Source: Magnetococcales bacterium
Lineage (GTDB): Bacteria > Pseudomonadota > Magnetococcia > Magnetococcales > Magnetaquicoccaceae
Reading direction: 5' to 3'
DNA length: 17,170 bases
Assembly (NCBI GenBank): GCA_015229095.1
Contig: JADGCE010000047.1
Coordinates: 1-17,170, forward strand
Of this stretch, positions 1 to 7,778 are shown one piece after another (position 1 is the first letter of the stretch; each line of letters opens with the position of its first letter). The notes beneath the pieces are model-generated. The model did not search any database. It was not told where the DNA came from and worked only from the letters and a program-made list of their open reading frames with translations. A program made the position numbers and the translations under genes.

Positions 1-53
1 CCCTGGTGGGGTCCAGGGGCAAAGCCCCTGGTGGGGTCGGGGGCAAAGCCCCC
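1..53. repeat. Tandem GC-rich hairpin repeat
   Basis: Two imperfect copies of a unit of about 27 bp lie in tandem. The first contains CCAGGGGC-AAA-GCCCCTGG (13-31, 8-bp stem) and the second GGGGGC-AAA-GCCCCC (39-53, 6-bp stem), joined by TGGTGGGGTC. The array probably continues left of the window. Similar GGGGCTTTGCCCC hairpin units are, from general knowledge, common dispersed intergenic elements in GC-rich proteobacteria. Being beyond the 3' end of hemL, it could help end transcription, but there is no T-tract. Confidence 0.7.
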
Positions 54-122
54 ACCCGCAGCCCAAAACAATGGTCAAGACCGTAACCAACACCTGCCGC
101 GTCGGTTGTCTGTTGCCCTGAC

Positions 123-138
123 TGTTCCACGTGGAACA
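123..138. promoter_or_regulatory. parS: parS-type ParB binding site
   Basis: The 16-bp sequence TGTTCCACGTGGAACA is a perfect palindrome and matches the conserved bacterial parS consensus (TGTTNCACGTGAAACA in Bacillus, with GTTCCACGTGGAAC variants in proteobacteria). It lies in the non-coding gap 9 bp beyond the hemL stop. I saw no second copy in the window. The match is seen directly; function as a centromere site for ParB is inferred from the consensus. No parA or parB gene is in the window. Confidence 0.8.
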
Positions 139-146
139 AAAACCCC

Positions 147-1427
147 TTACAACCGGGCGGCCACCTGGCGGGCGGCCTCGATGGTCTGCTCGATCAGGGC
201 ATCGTCATGGGCGATGGAGAGAAAGCCGGCCTCATATTGACTGGGCGCCAGATAGATGCCTGCCTCCAACATGCCGTGAAACCAGCGGTTGAACCGCTGC
301 CCATCGCTCTCCGTCGCCTCGGCAAACTGATTTATCTGGGTGCGTTCTGTGAAAAACAATCCCAACATGGAACCCACCCGCGTGCCCAGATGGGGGATGC
401 CCGCATCCGTCAACACCTGGGAAAGGGCACGACTCAAACGGTGTGCGCGCTGCTCCAGGGTTTCATAAAAACCCGGCTGGCTCAAAATTTCCAGGGTGGC
501 CAATCCCGCCGCCGTCGCCAACGGATTGCCGGAAAGGGTGCCAGCCTGATAAATGGGCCCTGCCGGCGAAATCTGCTCCATGATCTGCCGCGCCCCCCCA
601 TAGGCCCCCACCGGCAAACCACCCCCAATCACCTTGCCCAGCGTGGTGATGTCGGGACGCACCCCGTACAACCCTTGCGCACCGCCACGGGCGACCCGAA
701 AACCGGTCATCACCTCATCCAGAATCAGCAGGATGCCATACTGATCGCAGGCCGCCCGCAAGCCGTGCAGATAACCCGGCAGAGGCAACACGCAACCCAT
801 GTTACCCGCCACAGGCTCCACAATGATGGCGGCCACCTCATGACCCCGCTCCGCCAACACCGCCTGCAGGGCAGGCAGATCGTTGTAGGGCAGGCTCAGG
901 GTGCTGCGGGCGGTGGCAGCCGGAACCCCCGGTGACGAGGGCACCCCAAAGGTGGCCGCCCCCGAACCCGCTTCCACCAGCAGGCCATCGCTGTGTCCAT
1001 GGTAACAGCCGGTAAACTTGATGATCAACTCCCGCCCCGTCACCCCCCGCGCCAAACGCACGGCACTCATGCAGGCCTCGGTGCCCGAATTGACCAGGCG
1101 AACCATCTCGATGGCCGGCATGCAATCGATAATTTTTTCGGCCAACTGAATTTCCGCCTCTGTGGGCGCCCCAAACGACGATCCCCTGGCCGCCGCCTCC
1201 TGCACCGCTGCCACCACCTGGGGATGGGCATGGCCGACGATCATCGGGCCCCAGGAACCTACATAGTCGATATACTGGCGACCATCCGCATCCGTGAGCA
1301 GGGCGCCCTGAGCGCTGACAATAAACGGGGGGGTGCCCCCCACCGATTTGAAAGCCCGCACCGGGCTGTTGACGCCCCCCGGAATAATCTGTCGAGCGCG
1401 ATGGAAAAGTCCCCCGGAACGTGTCAT
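147..1427 (-). CDS. hemL: Glutamate-1-semialdehyde 2,1-aminomutase
   Basis: This PLP enzyme converts glutamate-1-semialdehyde to 5-aminolevulinate in the C5 route to haem and other tetrapyrroles. The product is 426 residues, the normal family length, and cytosolic. Landmarks are IIPGGVNSPVRAF near residue 14, VNSGTEA at 112-118 (phosphate-binding loop), GCYHGHSDG at 140-148, LILDEVMTGFR at 234-244 (aspartate facing the PLP ring) and the Schiff-base lysine K265 in TTLGKVIGGGLPVGAYGG. The ATG at 1427 is supported by GGAGG 7 nt upstream on the minus strand. The gene is divergent from the ankyrin gene, with about 150 bp between the starts. A parS-like site lies just beyond its stop. Nothing is missing or unusual in the protein. 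Confidence 0.97.
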   Translation of the reverse strand: MTRSGGLFHRARQIIPGGVNSPVRAFKSVGGTPPFIVSAQGALLTDADGRQYIDYVGSWGPMIVGHAHPQVVAAVQEAAARGSSFGAPTEAEIQLAEKIIDCMPAIEMVRLVNSGTEACMSAVRLARGVTGRELIIKFTGCYHGHSDGLLVEAGSGAATFGVPSSPGVPAATARSTLSLPYNDLPALQAVLAERGHEVAAIIVEPVAGNMGCVLPLPGYLHGLRAACDQYGILLILDEVMTGFRVARGGAQGLYGVRPDITTLGKVIGGGLPVGAYGGARQIMEQISPAGPIYQAGTLSGNPLATAAGLATLEILSQPGFYETLEQRAHRLSRALSQVLTDAGIPHLGTRVGSMLGLFFTERTQINQFAEATESDGQRFNRWFHGMLEAGIYLAPSQYEAGFLSIAHDDALIEQTIEAARQVAARL

Positions 1428-1580
1428 GATAGGCCTCCGTTGTGCAAAAAAGGTTGTTCGTGTGCGACGGTTGGTATACCGTTAGAGAATGGCAGAGAGT
1501 GGCGTTCTCAACAAGCCCCTGCCATGCGTTCATCGATTTTCATGCACCGTCCACTCCGGGCGGACAGGGGGAGGGCTGCC

Positions 1581-2342
1581 ATGGCACCACAACAGATTGT
1601 CAACATGGACGATATGGACGAGCTGGAGAGCATGCTGGACCAAGGTCTGGATATCCATGTCCGGGACAAGGATGGGTGGACCCCTTTGCATCGAGCAGTT
1701 CAGGAAGGGGTGGAGTCCCTGGTGGCGCGCCTCCTGCGGGCAGGCGCCAATGTCCGTCTGGTGGACTCCTACCTGTGGACCCCCCTGCATTGGGCTGTCA
1801 TCCGGGGCAATGCGGAGATCACCCGCCAACTGCTGGAGGCCGGGGCCGACCCCAAAGTGCCGGACAAGGATCTGGAAACCCCCCTGCACTGGGCCGCCTC
1901 CTGGGGCCATGTGGCGGTGGCCGAGTTGCTGGTGGCACGTGGCGCCGATGTCAATGCCCGTGACCGCCACGGGGAGACCCCCCTCTTTCAGGCCGCCCAG
2001 GAAGGCAATGACGAAATGGCCCAACGGTTGATCCAATGGGGGGCCAAGGTGGATCTGTGCAGCGTGGAAGGGGGGCCCGCCCTGCACTGTGCCGTCTTCT
2101 ATGGCCACGAGATGGTCGCTCAGGCCCTGATCGAGGGGGGAGCCGATATCAACCTCCCCAACCGTTCCGGCAAGACCCCCCTGCATTGGGCCGCCATCCG
2201 TGGCCGGGCCAATCTGGTGCGCCTGCTGCTGCAAAACGGCGCCAACAAACAGCTGACAGATCGGGAAGGCAAAACCGCTTTGATGTATGCCCACAGCGGG
2301 GAGGATGCCTCTGTGCTCGCATTGCTGACAGAATCTCCCTGA
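1581..2342 (+). CDS. Ankyrin-repeat protein
   Basis: The product of 253 residues is built almost entirely of ankyrin repeats. Seven units can be counted from the recurring TPLH motif: GWTPLHRA, LWTPLHWA, LETPLHWA, GETPLFQA, GGPALHCA, GKTPLHWA and a shortened GKTALMYA at the C-terminus, each followed by a helix pair and a GADxN-type turn. Ankyrin arrays bind proteins; the partner cannot be told from sequence. There is no signal peptide or membrane segment, so it is probably cytosolic. I chose the ATG at 1581 because GGGGGAGGG lies about 7 nt upstream; the in-frame ATGs at 1524 and 1542 lack a ribosome site. It is the first gene of a run with DUF2782, MFS and ATP-grasp genes (30 bp to the next). 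Confidence 0.9.
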   Translation: MAPQQIVNMDDMDELESMLDQGLDIHVRDKDGWTPLHRAVQEGVESLVARLLRAGANVRLVDSYLWTPLHWAVIRGNAEITRQLLEAGADPKVPDKDLETPLHWAASWGHVAVAELLVARGADVNARDRHGETPLFQAAQEGNDEMAQRLIQWGAKVDLCSVEGGPALHCAVFYGHEMVAQALIEGGADINLPNRSGKTPLHWAAIRGRANLVRLLLQNGANKQLTDREGKTALMYAHSGEDASVLALLTESP

Positions 2343-2372
2343 TCCCCACCGACCCCACCCAAGGAGCTGACC

Positions 2373-2900
2373 ATGCGCCCCATTCCACCCATGCTGCCAT
2401 CCGACCGCACAACGCCAACACCCCGTCGCCATTCCATCCCATCGGGAGGGGGTGGCACGGCGGCACTCCTCGCGCTGATCCTGGCGCTTGCTCTCTGCCC
2501 AACCGGCAGCTTGGCGGCTGAAAAGGCCAAGCCCCGTCCGGCCGCCGCCCAGACCGCCCCCGCCGCCGATCCGGTTCCCCAGGATGTTCCCGAAGAGGTC
2601 TCCCGCCGGGATGAAGGCTTTCCCATACCCCGCAAAGGACCGCTGATCTCCGAACTGCGGGAGTCCACCGATCCGGAGAGCAAAATTCCGGAAACCGTCA
2701 TCCGCCGCTATGAGGATTACAAGGGCAACACGGTCCGGGAATATTTGATCAACGGCATGCTGTTCCAGATCGAGGTGATTCCCACCAGTGGCCCTCCCTA
2801 CTATCTGATCGATGTGGAGGGTAACGGTCTTTTCCAGGAACGTCATGTGGGCTACCAGCCCCGTCTGGTGGTCCCCCAGTGGGTGCTGTTCCGCTTTTAG
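2373..2900 (+). CDS. DUF2782 family exported protein
   Basis: This 175-residue protein has an N-terminal hydrophobic helix at about 29-48 (LLALILALALCPTGSLAA) that looks like a signal peptide or membrane anchor with a possible cleavage after SLAA. A proline/alanine-rich linker follows to about residue 75. The C-terminal part (about 103-175) matches the small DUF2782 family: ETVIRRYEDYKGNTVREYLING, then IPTSGPPYYLIDVEGNG, a conserved GPPYYL(V/I)D core. The biochemical role of the family is not known. AAGGAG lies about 7 nt before the ATG. It sits 30 bp after the ankyrin gene and 3 bp before the permease, so co-transcription and translational coupling are likely. The start is upstream of the usual signal-peptide length by about 20 residues; a later start is possible, but no other ATG fits. 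Confidence 0.8.
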   Translation: MRPIPPMLPSDRTTPTPRRHSIPSGGGGTAALLALILALALCPTGSLAAEKAKPRPAAAQTAPAADPVPQDVPEEVSRRDEGFPIPRKGPLISELRESTDPESKIPETVIRRYEDYKGNTVREYLINGMLFQIEVIPTSGPPYYLIDVEGNGLFQERHVGYQPRLVVPQWVLFRF

Positions 2901-2903
2901 CCG

Positions 2904-4058
2904 GTGAACAGCCCCATTTTTGCCGTTCGAGGCTTTTATGCCTGCAATTTTGCCGTATTGGGGGCGTGGATTCCCTATTGGCCCCTCTATATGTCCCGTC
3001 ATGGCCATGATGCCGCCGCCATCGGGCTGCTCATCGCCCTCTCCCTGGGGGCCAAGCTTCTTGGCCCCCCCCTGTGGGGGCATCTGGCTGATCGCGGCTC
3101 CCGCTACCGGGTGATCGCCGGCAGCTCCTGCGCCGCTTGGCTGGTCTCGCTGCTCTTTTTTCCGGGGGACAACCTGCTCCTGCTGCTGCTGGGCGCCGTG
3201 CTCTTCAGCCTGCTGCAAAACGCCCAGCTCTCCCTGGTGGAGGCCACCACTCTGGAGTTGATCGACCGTCACAACGGCCAAAACCCCCACCATCCCCCGC
3301 TGGATTATGGCCGCATCCGTCTCTGGGGTTCCTGGGGCTTTATCCTCTTTTCCCTGGGGCTTGGTCCCCTCACGGATCGCTGGGGCATGACCCTGCTGCC
3401 CTGGGTGTTGAGCGGCCTGCTGCTGGCCGCCGCCCTCTTCTCCCTGCAATTGCCAGAAGGAGAACGGCACACCCCCTCCCACCTCTCCCCGGCCCTCTTT
3501 TCCCTGCCCCATGTCCGTTGGTTTTACCTGGCCGCCCTGCTCATGCAGTTTTCCCACGGGGCCTACTACGGCTTTCTCTCCCTCCACCTGGACAACCACG
3601 CCTTTTCCCACGGGGCCATCGGCCTGCTCTGGACCCTTGGGGTGGCTGCAGAGGTGGTGCTGTTGCGCTATTCCGGCCCACTGCTGGCTCGCCTGGGGGT
3701 CTCCCGGGTTTTGTCCCTCTCCCTGTTGCTGGCCGTCCTGCGCTGGACGCTGTACACCCTCCCACCCAGTTGGCCGCTCCTGCTGGCGGGGCAACTGTTG
3801 CACGCCTTCACCTTTGGCTCCTTCCATGTGGCCGCCGTGCGGCGCACCTTCTCCATGGCCCCCCAGGCCAGCCGGGCCACCGCCCAGGCCTGGTATACCG
3901 CCCTCTCCTTTGGCCTGGGGGGAGGCATCGGCATTTTACTCTGTGGCAACCTCTATGATAGCATCGGCGCCGAGCTGCTGTTTGCCATCATGGCCGCCGG
4001 AGCCACCCTGGGCTGGCTGGCCATGCAGCGCGCCTCCCGCCTGTTTGCAGCATTCTGA
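2904..4058 (+). CDS. MFS permease, HcaT/LacY-like (MFS_1_like)
   Basis: This 384-residue hydrophobic protein has about 12 transmembrane segments, as expected for a major facilitator permease of the inner membrane. It has the loop 2-3 motif GHLADRGSRYR at 59-69 and the segment GRIRLWGSWGF, typical of the branch that holds the phenylpropionate permease HcaT and nucleoside/sugar proton symporters. A second GxLxDRxG-like loop (GPLTDRWG) follows. The natural substrate cannot be deduced. The start is GTG at 2904, only 3 nt after the DUF2782 stop and with no clear Shine-Dalgarno of its own, so it probably relies on translational coupling. An ATP-grasp-like gene follows after 20 bp, which hints at import or export of a small molecule used or made by that enzyme, but this is inference. 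Confidence 0.85.
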   Translation: MNSPIFAVRGFYACNFAVLGAWIPYWPLYMSRHGHDAAAIGLLIALSLGAKLLGPPLWGHLADRGSRYRVIAGSSCAAWLVSLLFFPGDNLLLLLLGAVLFSLLQNAQLSLVEATTLELIDRHNGQNPHHPPLDYGRIRLWGSWGFILFSLGLGPLTDRWGMTLLPWVLSGLLLAAALFSLQLPEGERHTPSHLSPALFSLPHVRWFYLAALLMQFSHGAYYGFLSLHLDNHAFSHGAIGLLWTLGVAAEVVLLRYSGPLLARLGVSRVLSLSLLLAVLRWTLYTLPPSWPLLLAGQLLHAFTFGSFHVAAVRRTFSMAPQASRATAQAWYTALSFGLGGGIGILLCGNLYDSIGAELLFAIMAAGATLGWLAMQRASRLFAAF

Positions 4059-4078
4059 AGCGAGGAACAGACCCGACC

Positions 4079-5161
4079 ATGACCACTCTGCCGTTATCCC
4101 GTTCCCATCTGCGTGCCATGCTGCGTCTGATGCGCGCCCTCTATCGTCTGCAGCGGTTGCCCGCCTACCGGCAGCAGTTGGCCGCCCGGTTGCCCGCCGT
4201 GGCCCGCTTCGATCCCGGCCACGATTCGGTCATGATGGGCTACGATTTTCATCTCACCGCCAACGGCCCCCGCCTGATCGAGGTCAATACCAATGCGGGC
4301 GGGGCCTTGCTGGCCCAAAGGGCCTACCGGCCAGATTTTCCCTCCGATCTCCCAGGGCCCCAGTATCGCCCCCTGACCCAACTGCTGGAAAGCTTTTTCC
4401 AAGAGATGCGCCTGTTCAGCAGGGGGCGGCAGACAAAACCGGAACGGCTGGTCATTCTGGATGAAGAGCCGGAAAAACAGTATCTTGCCGAAGAGATGGA
4501 GCTGCTCTGCACCCTGTTCAACCGCCAGGGGATCGCCGCTGCCCTGGCCGATCCCCGGCAGTTGCAGCCGCAGAGAGAGGGGATCCACTACCAGGGCCAG
4601 CGGGTGGATCTGATCTACAACCGCCATTGCGATTTTTATCTGGAGAGCGCGCCCATGGCCGCCGTGCGCGCCGCCTATCTGGCGGGCCACATCTGCCTCA
4701 CCCCCAACCCGCACACCTACGCCCTGCTGGCCGACAAACGGCGGATGATCCTCTGGTCGGACCCCGCCGCCCTGGCCGCCCTGGGGGTGGCGCAGAGCGA
4801 CCGGGAGATACTCCAGGAGATGGTTCCCCTCTGTCGCCTGCTGGCCGACCTTGACCCCGTCGCATTGTGGACCACCCGCAAACAATGGGTTTTCAAGCCC
4901 GTCACCGCCTTTGGCAGTCGCGGGGTATTGCTGGGAGACAGCATCTCCCGGCAACGCTTTCAGGCCCTGGATCCCCATACCACCCTGGTGCAACAATTTA
5001 TTCCCCCCACCCTGCTGCCCGACAGGGGCATGAAGGTGGATTGGCGGTTATTTGTCTATCAAAACAAACTTTTGGGCGTAGCGCCCCGCGTTTACCAGGG
5101 ACAAGTCACCAACTTTCGTTCCCCCGGCAGCGGCTATGCCACCGTGCGACTGCTGCCCTAA
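4079..5161 (+). CDS. ATP-grasp-like ligase family protein
   Basis: The 360-residue soluble protein resembles the ATP-grasp fold of glutathionylspermidine synthase and related amide ligases. Visible landmarks are GYDFHLTANGPRLIEVNTNAGG at about 54-75 (conserved N-terminal substrate or pre-grasp segment), DKRRM at 219-223, WVFKPVTAFGSRGV at 270-283 with a probable ATP-binding lysine (K273), and the C-terminal DWRLFVY plus VYQGQVTNFRSPGSG at 321-351, where an Asn resembles a Mg-binding residue. ATP-grasp enzymes join a carboxylate to an amine through an acyl phosphate; the substrate here is unknown. GAGGA lies about 11 nt before the ATG. It is the last gene of the ankyrin-DUF2782-MFS run and is followed by a 140-bp gap with a promoter candidate. 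No zinc or amidase domain is fused to it. Confidence 0.7.
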   Translation: MTTLPLSRSHLRAMLRLMRALYRLQRLPAYRQQLAARLPAVARFDPGHDSVMMGYDFHLTANGPRLIEVNTNAGGALLAQRAYRPDFPSDLPGPQYRPLTQLLESFFQEMRLFSRGRQTKPERLVILDEEPEKQYLAEEMELLCTLFNRQGIAAALADPRQLQPQREGIHYQGQRVDLIYNRHCDFYLESAPMAAVRAAYLAGHICLTPNPHTYALLADKRRMILWSDPAALAALGVAQSDREILQEMVPLCRLLADLDPVALWTTRKQWVFKPVTAFGSRGVLLGDSISRQRFQALDPHTTLVQQFIPPTLLPDRGMKVDWRLFVYQNKLLGVAPRVYQGQVTNFRSPGSGYATVRLLP

Positions 5162-5179
5162 AAAAATCTCTGCGATGCT

Positions 5180-5209
5180 TTGCCCTGCCCTTGGGGAAAA
5201 TGGTAGAAT
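5180..5209 (+). promoter_or_regulatory. Candidate sigma-70 promoter
   Basis: TTGCCC (5180-5185) and TAGAAT (5204-5209) are 18 bp apart, and TGG just before the -10 gives an extended -10 element (TGn). It lies in the only gap before the three-gene run that starts at 5302 and would give a leader of about 85 nt. The match is 4/6 and 5/6 to the consensus boxes; no experimental support is possible here. Confidence 0.45.
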
Positions 5210-5301
5210 GAAAGTCAGGTGGTGCCGATTCCCCGCCCGGCCAACCGCTCTGCGGGAAGGGCGGTCCCCCTTTTCCCCCACACCCAGGAGTGTACAGAAT
5301 C

Positions 5302-5514
5302 ATGAATGCGCCGGAGAAATCCAAGGAAACCGCAGAATTCCAGGTGGAAAGCCCCTTGGCCGTTTTTGCGGCCTACAGCCAGGAGGAGTTGCGCCGCTGC
5401 CGCGATACGGAAGCCCACTATGACACCGCCCTCCATCAGGAAGCGGTGGCGTTGGTCACGGAACGTCTCAAAGCCAGTCTCGGCGGCAGCGTTCTGAAGA
5501 GGAAGGCATCATGA
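5302..5514 (+). CDS. Small hypothetical protein
   Basis: I do not recognise this 70-residue protein. It is charged and mostly helical in appearance (SQEELRRCRDTEAHYDTALHQEAVALVTERLKASL), with no signal peptide or membrane segment. The ATG at 5302 has AGGAG 11 nt upstream; a GTG at 5290 is in frame but overlaps that ribosome site, so I prefer the ATG. Its stop overlaps the start of the ATPase gene by ATGA, a strong sign of translational coupling, so it is probably a partner or regulator of the ATPase. A promoter candidate lies just upstream. Coding status is supported by position and coupling rather than by homology. Confidence 0.7.
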   Translation: MNAPEKSKETAEFQVESPLAVFAAYSQEELRRCRDTEAHYDTALHQEAVALVTERLKASLGGSVLKRKAS

Positions 5515-7778
5515 TCATTCAATCCATACAGGCAGAAAACCTTTTCAAATACAAAACCCTCTCCCTCTCCGGGCTGGCCGGCGCCAGGCGCATTCTGCTG
5601 AGCGGCGCCAACGAGTCGGGCAAAACCGCCATCGTCGAAACCATCTGTCTGGGGCTGTTTGGCCGCACAACAGCCCTGGAGCCCCAACAACTGGGCAAGG
5701 CGGTCAAATGGGGCGAACAGCATGGCTCCGTCACCATCACCTTCCTGGGGGCCGACGAGCAAAGCTATACCGTTTACCGCCACCTGGAAAGCGGCGGCCT
5801 CTGCCAGGCCAGTTTGAGCCGTGCCGGCCTTGCCGAACCTCTGGCCAAAGGGGTGGAGGCGGTGGATCAGGCTCTGCACGCCCTGATCGGTTTCCGTTTT
5901 CACCCTTTCGTGGAGACCCTCTTTTTGTCCCAGCACAGCCATTCCGGCTCCGCCCGGGAGGAGACCATCCAGGCCCTGGCCGGGGTGGCGGATCTGGATG
6001 GCCTGGCCCAGACGTTGACGCGGGAGATCGACAGCCTGCAGGAGCAGGTGAGCGAGGGTGAGCAGCAGACGGCGGCCTTGCAGGAGCAACTGCGGGTTCT
6101 GAACCTGCAAGAAGAGGCACTGGGTCGCCTGGAGGCGCAGCAGCGCACCGCCCAGGCGCGGGTGGAGGCCATCGACGCCGAGCAAGCCCGCTGGCAGACG
6201 TTTGCCAACGAGTTGCAGGAGGGGGCGGCCCAGGTTGAAAATGCGGGTCATCGCCTGTTGCAGTGCAACATAGAGAGCCACATGGACAGCTGGCAGAGCC
6301 GCAGCAAGGCCCTGGGGGAGGCGTTGCAGGGGCTGGATGGGATCTGCCGGAAAAATCAGGTGGAGATGGATGCGGGCCCCGGCACGGAGTTGCGCCCTGC
6401 CCTGACGGGTTTGCGCAACCGTTTGTCCCAGGGGACGGCAATCCTGGCGGAGTCTGCCCGGCACCGCTATGAACTGGCCCTCTGGGTAGGGGAAATTCCC
6501 TGCAAGCCGGAGGATACGGAGCGGGAGACTCTGCAAAAAAGTCAGGCCGCCTTGCAGGAGCAGGGCCTCCTCTGCGCCCGGAAGCAAAAACGGGCCCGGA
6601 TGACCATCCTGATGTCGCTGCTGGTGGCCCTGGTGGTGGGGGGAGCGGCGGGCATATTGCATTGGCAGGGGGGCACGGCACTGGCCCAGTCGGTGGCTGC
6701 ACTCCTGAAGGGGCTTTATGCCGGTTGGGATCCCTCCCTGGTCCCCCTGCTCTTTGTCGGTGCGGGCGCGACCCTGTTGCTGGCGATCAACGATGTGGGG
6801 CGCTCTTTCGGCCTGCGGCGTACCATGACGGCCATTGAGCAGGATCTGGAGGTGTTGGCGGAGCGGGGGGAGGCCGCACGGGAGATGATCCAGGGCATGG
6901 ACCGGGCGGCCCAGGAACCGCTGCCCCGGCAGGTGGCCATTCTGACACGGTTGGCGACGGGAGAAAAGTGGCAGGAGGATTTGACCCAGTGGGCCAAGGC
7001 CGCCGGGGAGCCTTTGCTGACCGAGGAGGCCCTGCAGCAGATGCAGGCGCAACTGCGTGGCCATCTGGAGCAGTTCCGGCAGGAGGTCTCTGAAGATGCC
7101 GCAGACATCACCGCCCAACAGCAGGCTGCCCATCAGGAACAGCAGGGGCTGGGGGAGGAGATTGTCCGTTTGGAAGCGGAGATTGCCACGGAGCAGGAGC
7201 GGCGGCGGCAGGACCATGCATTGCGGGAGCAGTGCCGGGCGTTGGCGGCAGCCGCCCAGGGCCACACCCACCAGATGGCGGTACGGCAGTTGGCCTGCAC
7301 CTTGCTAAAAGGAGCCTGCCAGGGTTTGTCGATGCGCTTCAATCGGGAGTTGCGGCGTTTTATCACGCGGGCCGCACCCCTTTTCACCCAGGGTCGCTAC
7401 CAGCATTTGCGTATCGACGATGCCCTGCAGGTGGCGGCCTTTTCCACCCTCAAGAATGATTTTGTGGATTTCAACGAAATTTCCACCGGGGTGCGCTATC
7501 AGCTGCTGCTGGCGGTACGCATGGCGTTGGCCCAGGCGATGACCGCCCGTGTGGGATCGGCCCGGCAGTTTGTGGTTCTGGATGAACCCTTTGTCTTTTT
7601 TGATCGGCAGCGCGTGCGTGAATCCCTGGATGCCCTGCTGGGTGTCAGTGAGCAGATTACCCAGATCTGGGTAATCTCCCAAAGCTTTGAGGAGGGGATC
7701 GACGCGGCGGGAGATCTGCGGGTAAACTGTCGTTGTGAAGAGGAGAGCCTGGTGGTGGAACCGGGTGTGGCGCATTGA
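5511..7778 (+). CDS. SbcC/YhaN-like SMC-type ATPase with membrane hairpin
   Basis: The 755-residue protein has the layout of SMC/Rad50-type ATPases. Walker A is GANESGKT (32-39) in the N-terminal head, preceded by the IQAENLFKYKTLSLSGL start typical of RecF/SbcC heads. Glutamine/glutamate-rich coiled coils cover about 165-280 and 435-600. The C-terminal head has a signature-like STGVRYQLLLAVRMALA (658-674) and Walker B FVVLDEPFVFFD (687-698). Between the coiled coils, where SbcC has a CXXC zinc hook, lie two hydrophobic helices at about 364-384 and 409-426, so the protein is probably membrane-anchored, as reported for some YhaN-like proteins. The usual switch histidine after Walker B strand is a glutamine (ISQS, 722-725). 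No SbcD-like nuclease is adjacent. A role in DNA or envelope processing cannot be chosen from sequence. Confidence 0.85.
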   Translation: MIIQSIQAENLFKYKTLSLSGLAGARRILLSGANESGKTAIVETICLGLFGRTTALEPQQLGKAVKWGEQHGSVTITFLGADEQSYTVYRHLESGGLCQASLSRAGLAEPLAKGVEAVDQALHALIGFRFHPFVETLFLSQHSHSGSAREETIQALAGVADLDGLAQTLTREIDSLQEQVSEGEQQTAALQEQLRVLNLQEEALGRLEAQQRTAQARVEAIDAEQARWQTFANELQEGAAQVENAGHRLLQCNIESHMDSWQSRSKALGEALQGLDGICRKNQVEMDAGPGTELRPALTGLRNRLSQGTAILAESARHRYELALWVGEIPCKPEDTERETLQKSQAALQEQGLLCARKQKRARMTILMSLLVALVVGGAAGILHWQGGTALAQSVAALLKGLYAGWDPSLVPLLFVGAGATLLLAINDVGRSFGLRRTMTAIEQDLEVLAERGEAAREMIQGMDRAAQEPLPRQVAILTRLATGEKWQEDLTQWAKAAGEPLLTEEALQQMQAQLRGHLEQFRQEVSEDAADITAQQQAAHQEQQGLGEEIVRLEAEIATEQERRRQDHALREQCRALAAAAQGHTHQMAVRQLACTLLKGACQGLSMRFNRELRRFITRAAPLFTQGRYQHLRIDDALQVAAFSTLKNDFVDFNEISTGVRYQLLLAVRMALAQAMTARVGSARQFVVLDEPFVFFDRQRVRESLDALLGVSEQITQIWVISQSFEEGIDAAGDLRVNCRCEEESLVVEPGVAH

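Noticed and set aside
1927..1944. A second CACGTG core in the ankyrin gene as another parS site
   Set aside because: Only the central CACGTG is present (GGCACGTGGC); the flanking TGTT/AACA arms are missing and it lies in coding sequence.
1530..3827. A 765-residue open frame on the minus strand across the ankyrin, DUF2782 and MFS genes
   Set aside because: Its product is Gly/Gln-rich with no recognisable domain, and the plus strand holds three clear proteins. Long antisense frames are common in GC-rich DNA.
5436..7271. A 611-residue minus-strand frame over the SMC-like ATPase gene
   Set aside because: The plus strand has Walker A, signature and Walker B motifs and overlapping starts with neighbours; the minus product is low-complexity.
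5511..7778. Calling the ATPase sbcC
   Set aside because: There is no zinc hook, no adjacent sbcD, the length is short and two membrane helices are present, so a specific gene name is not justified.
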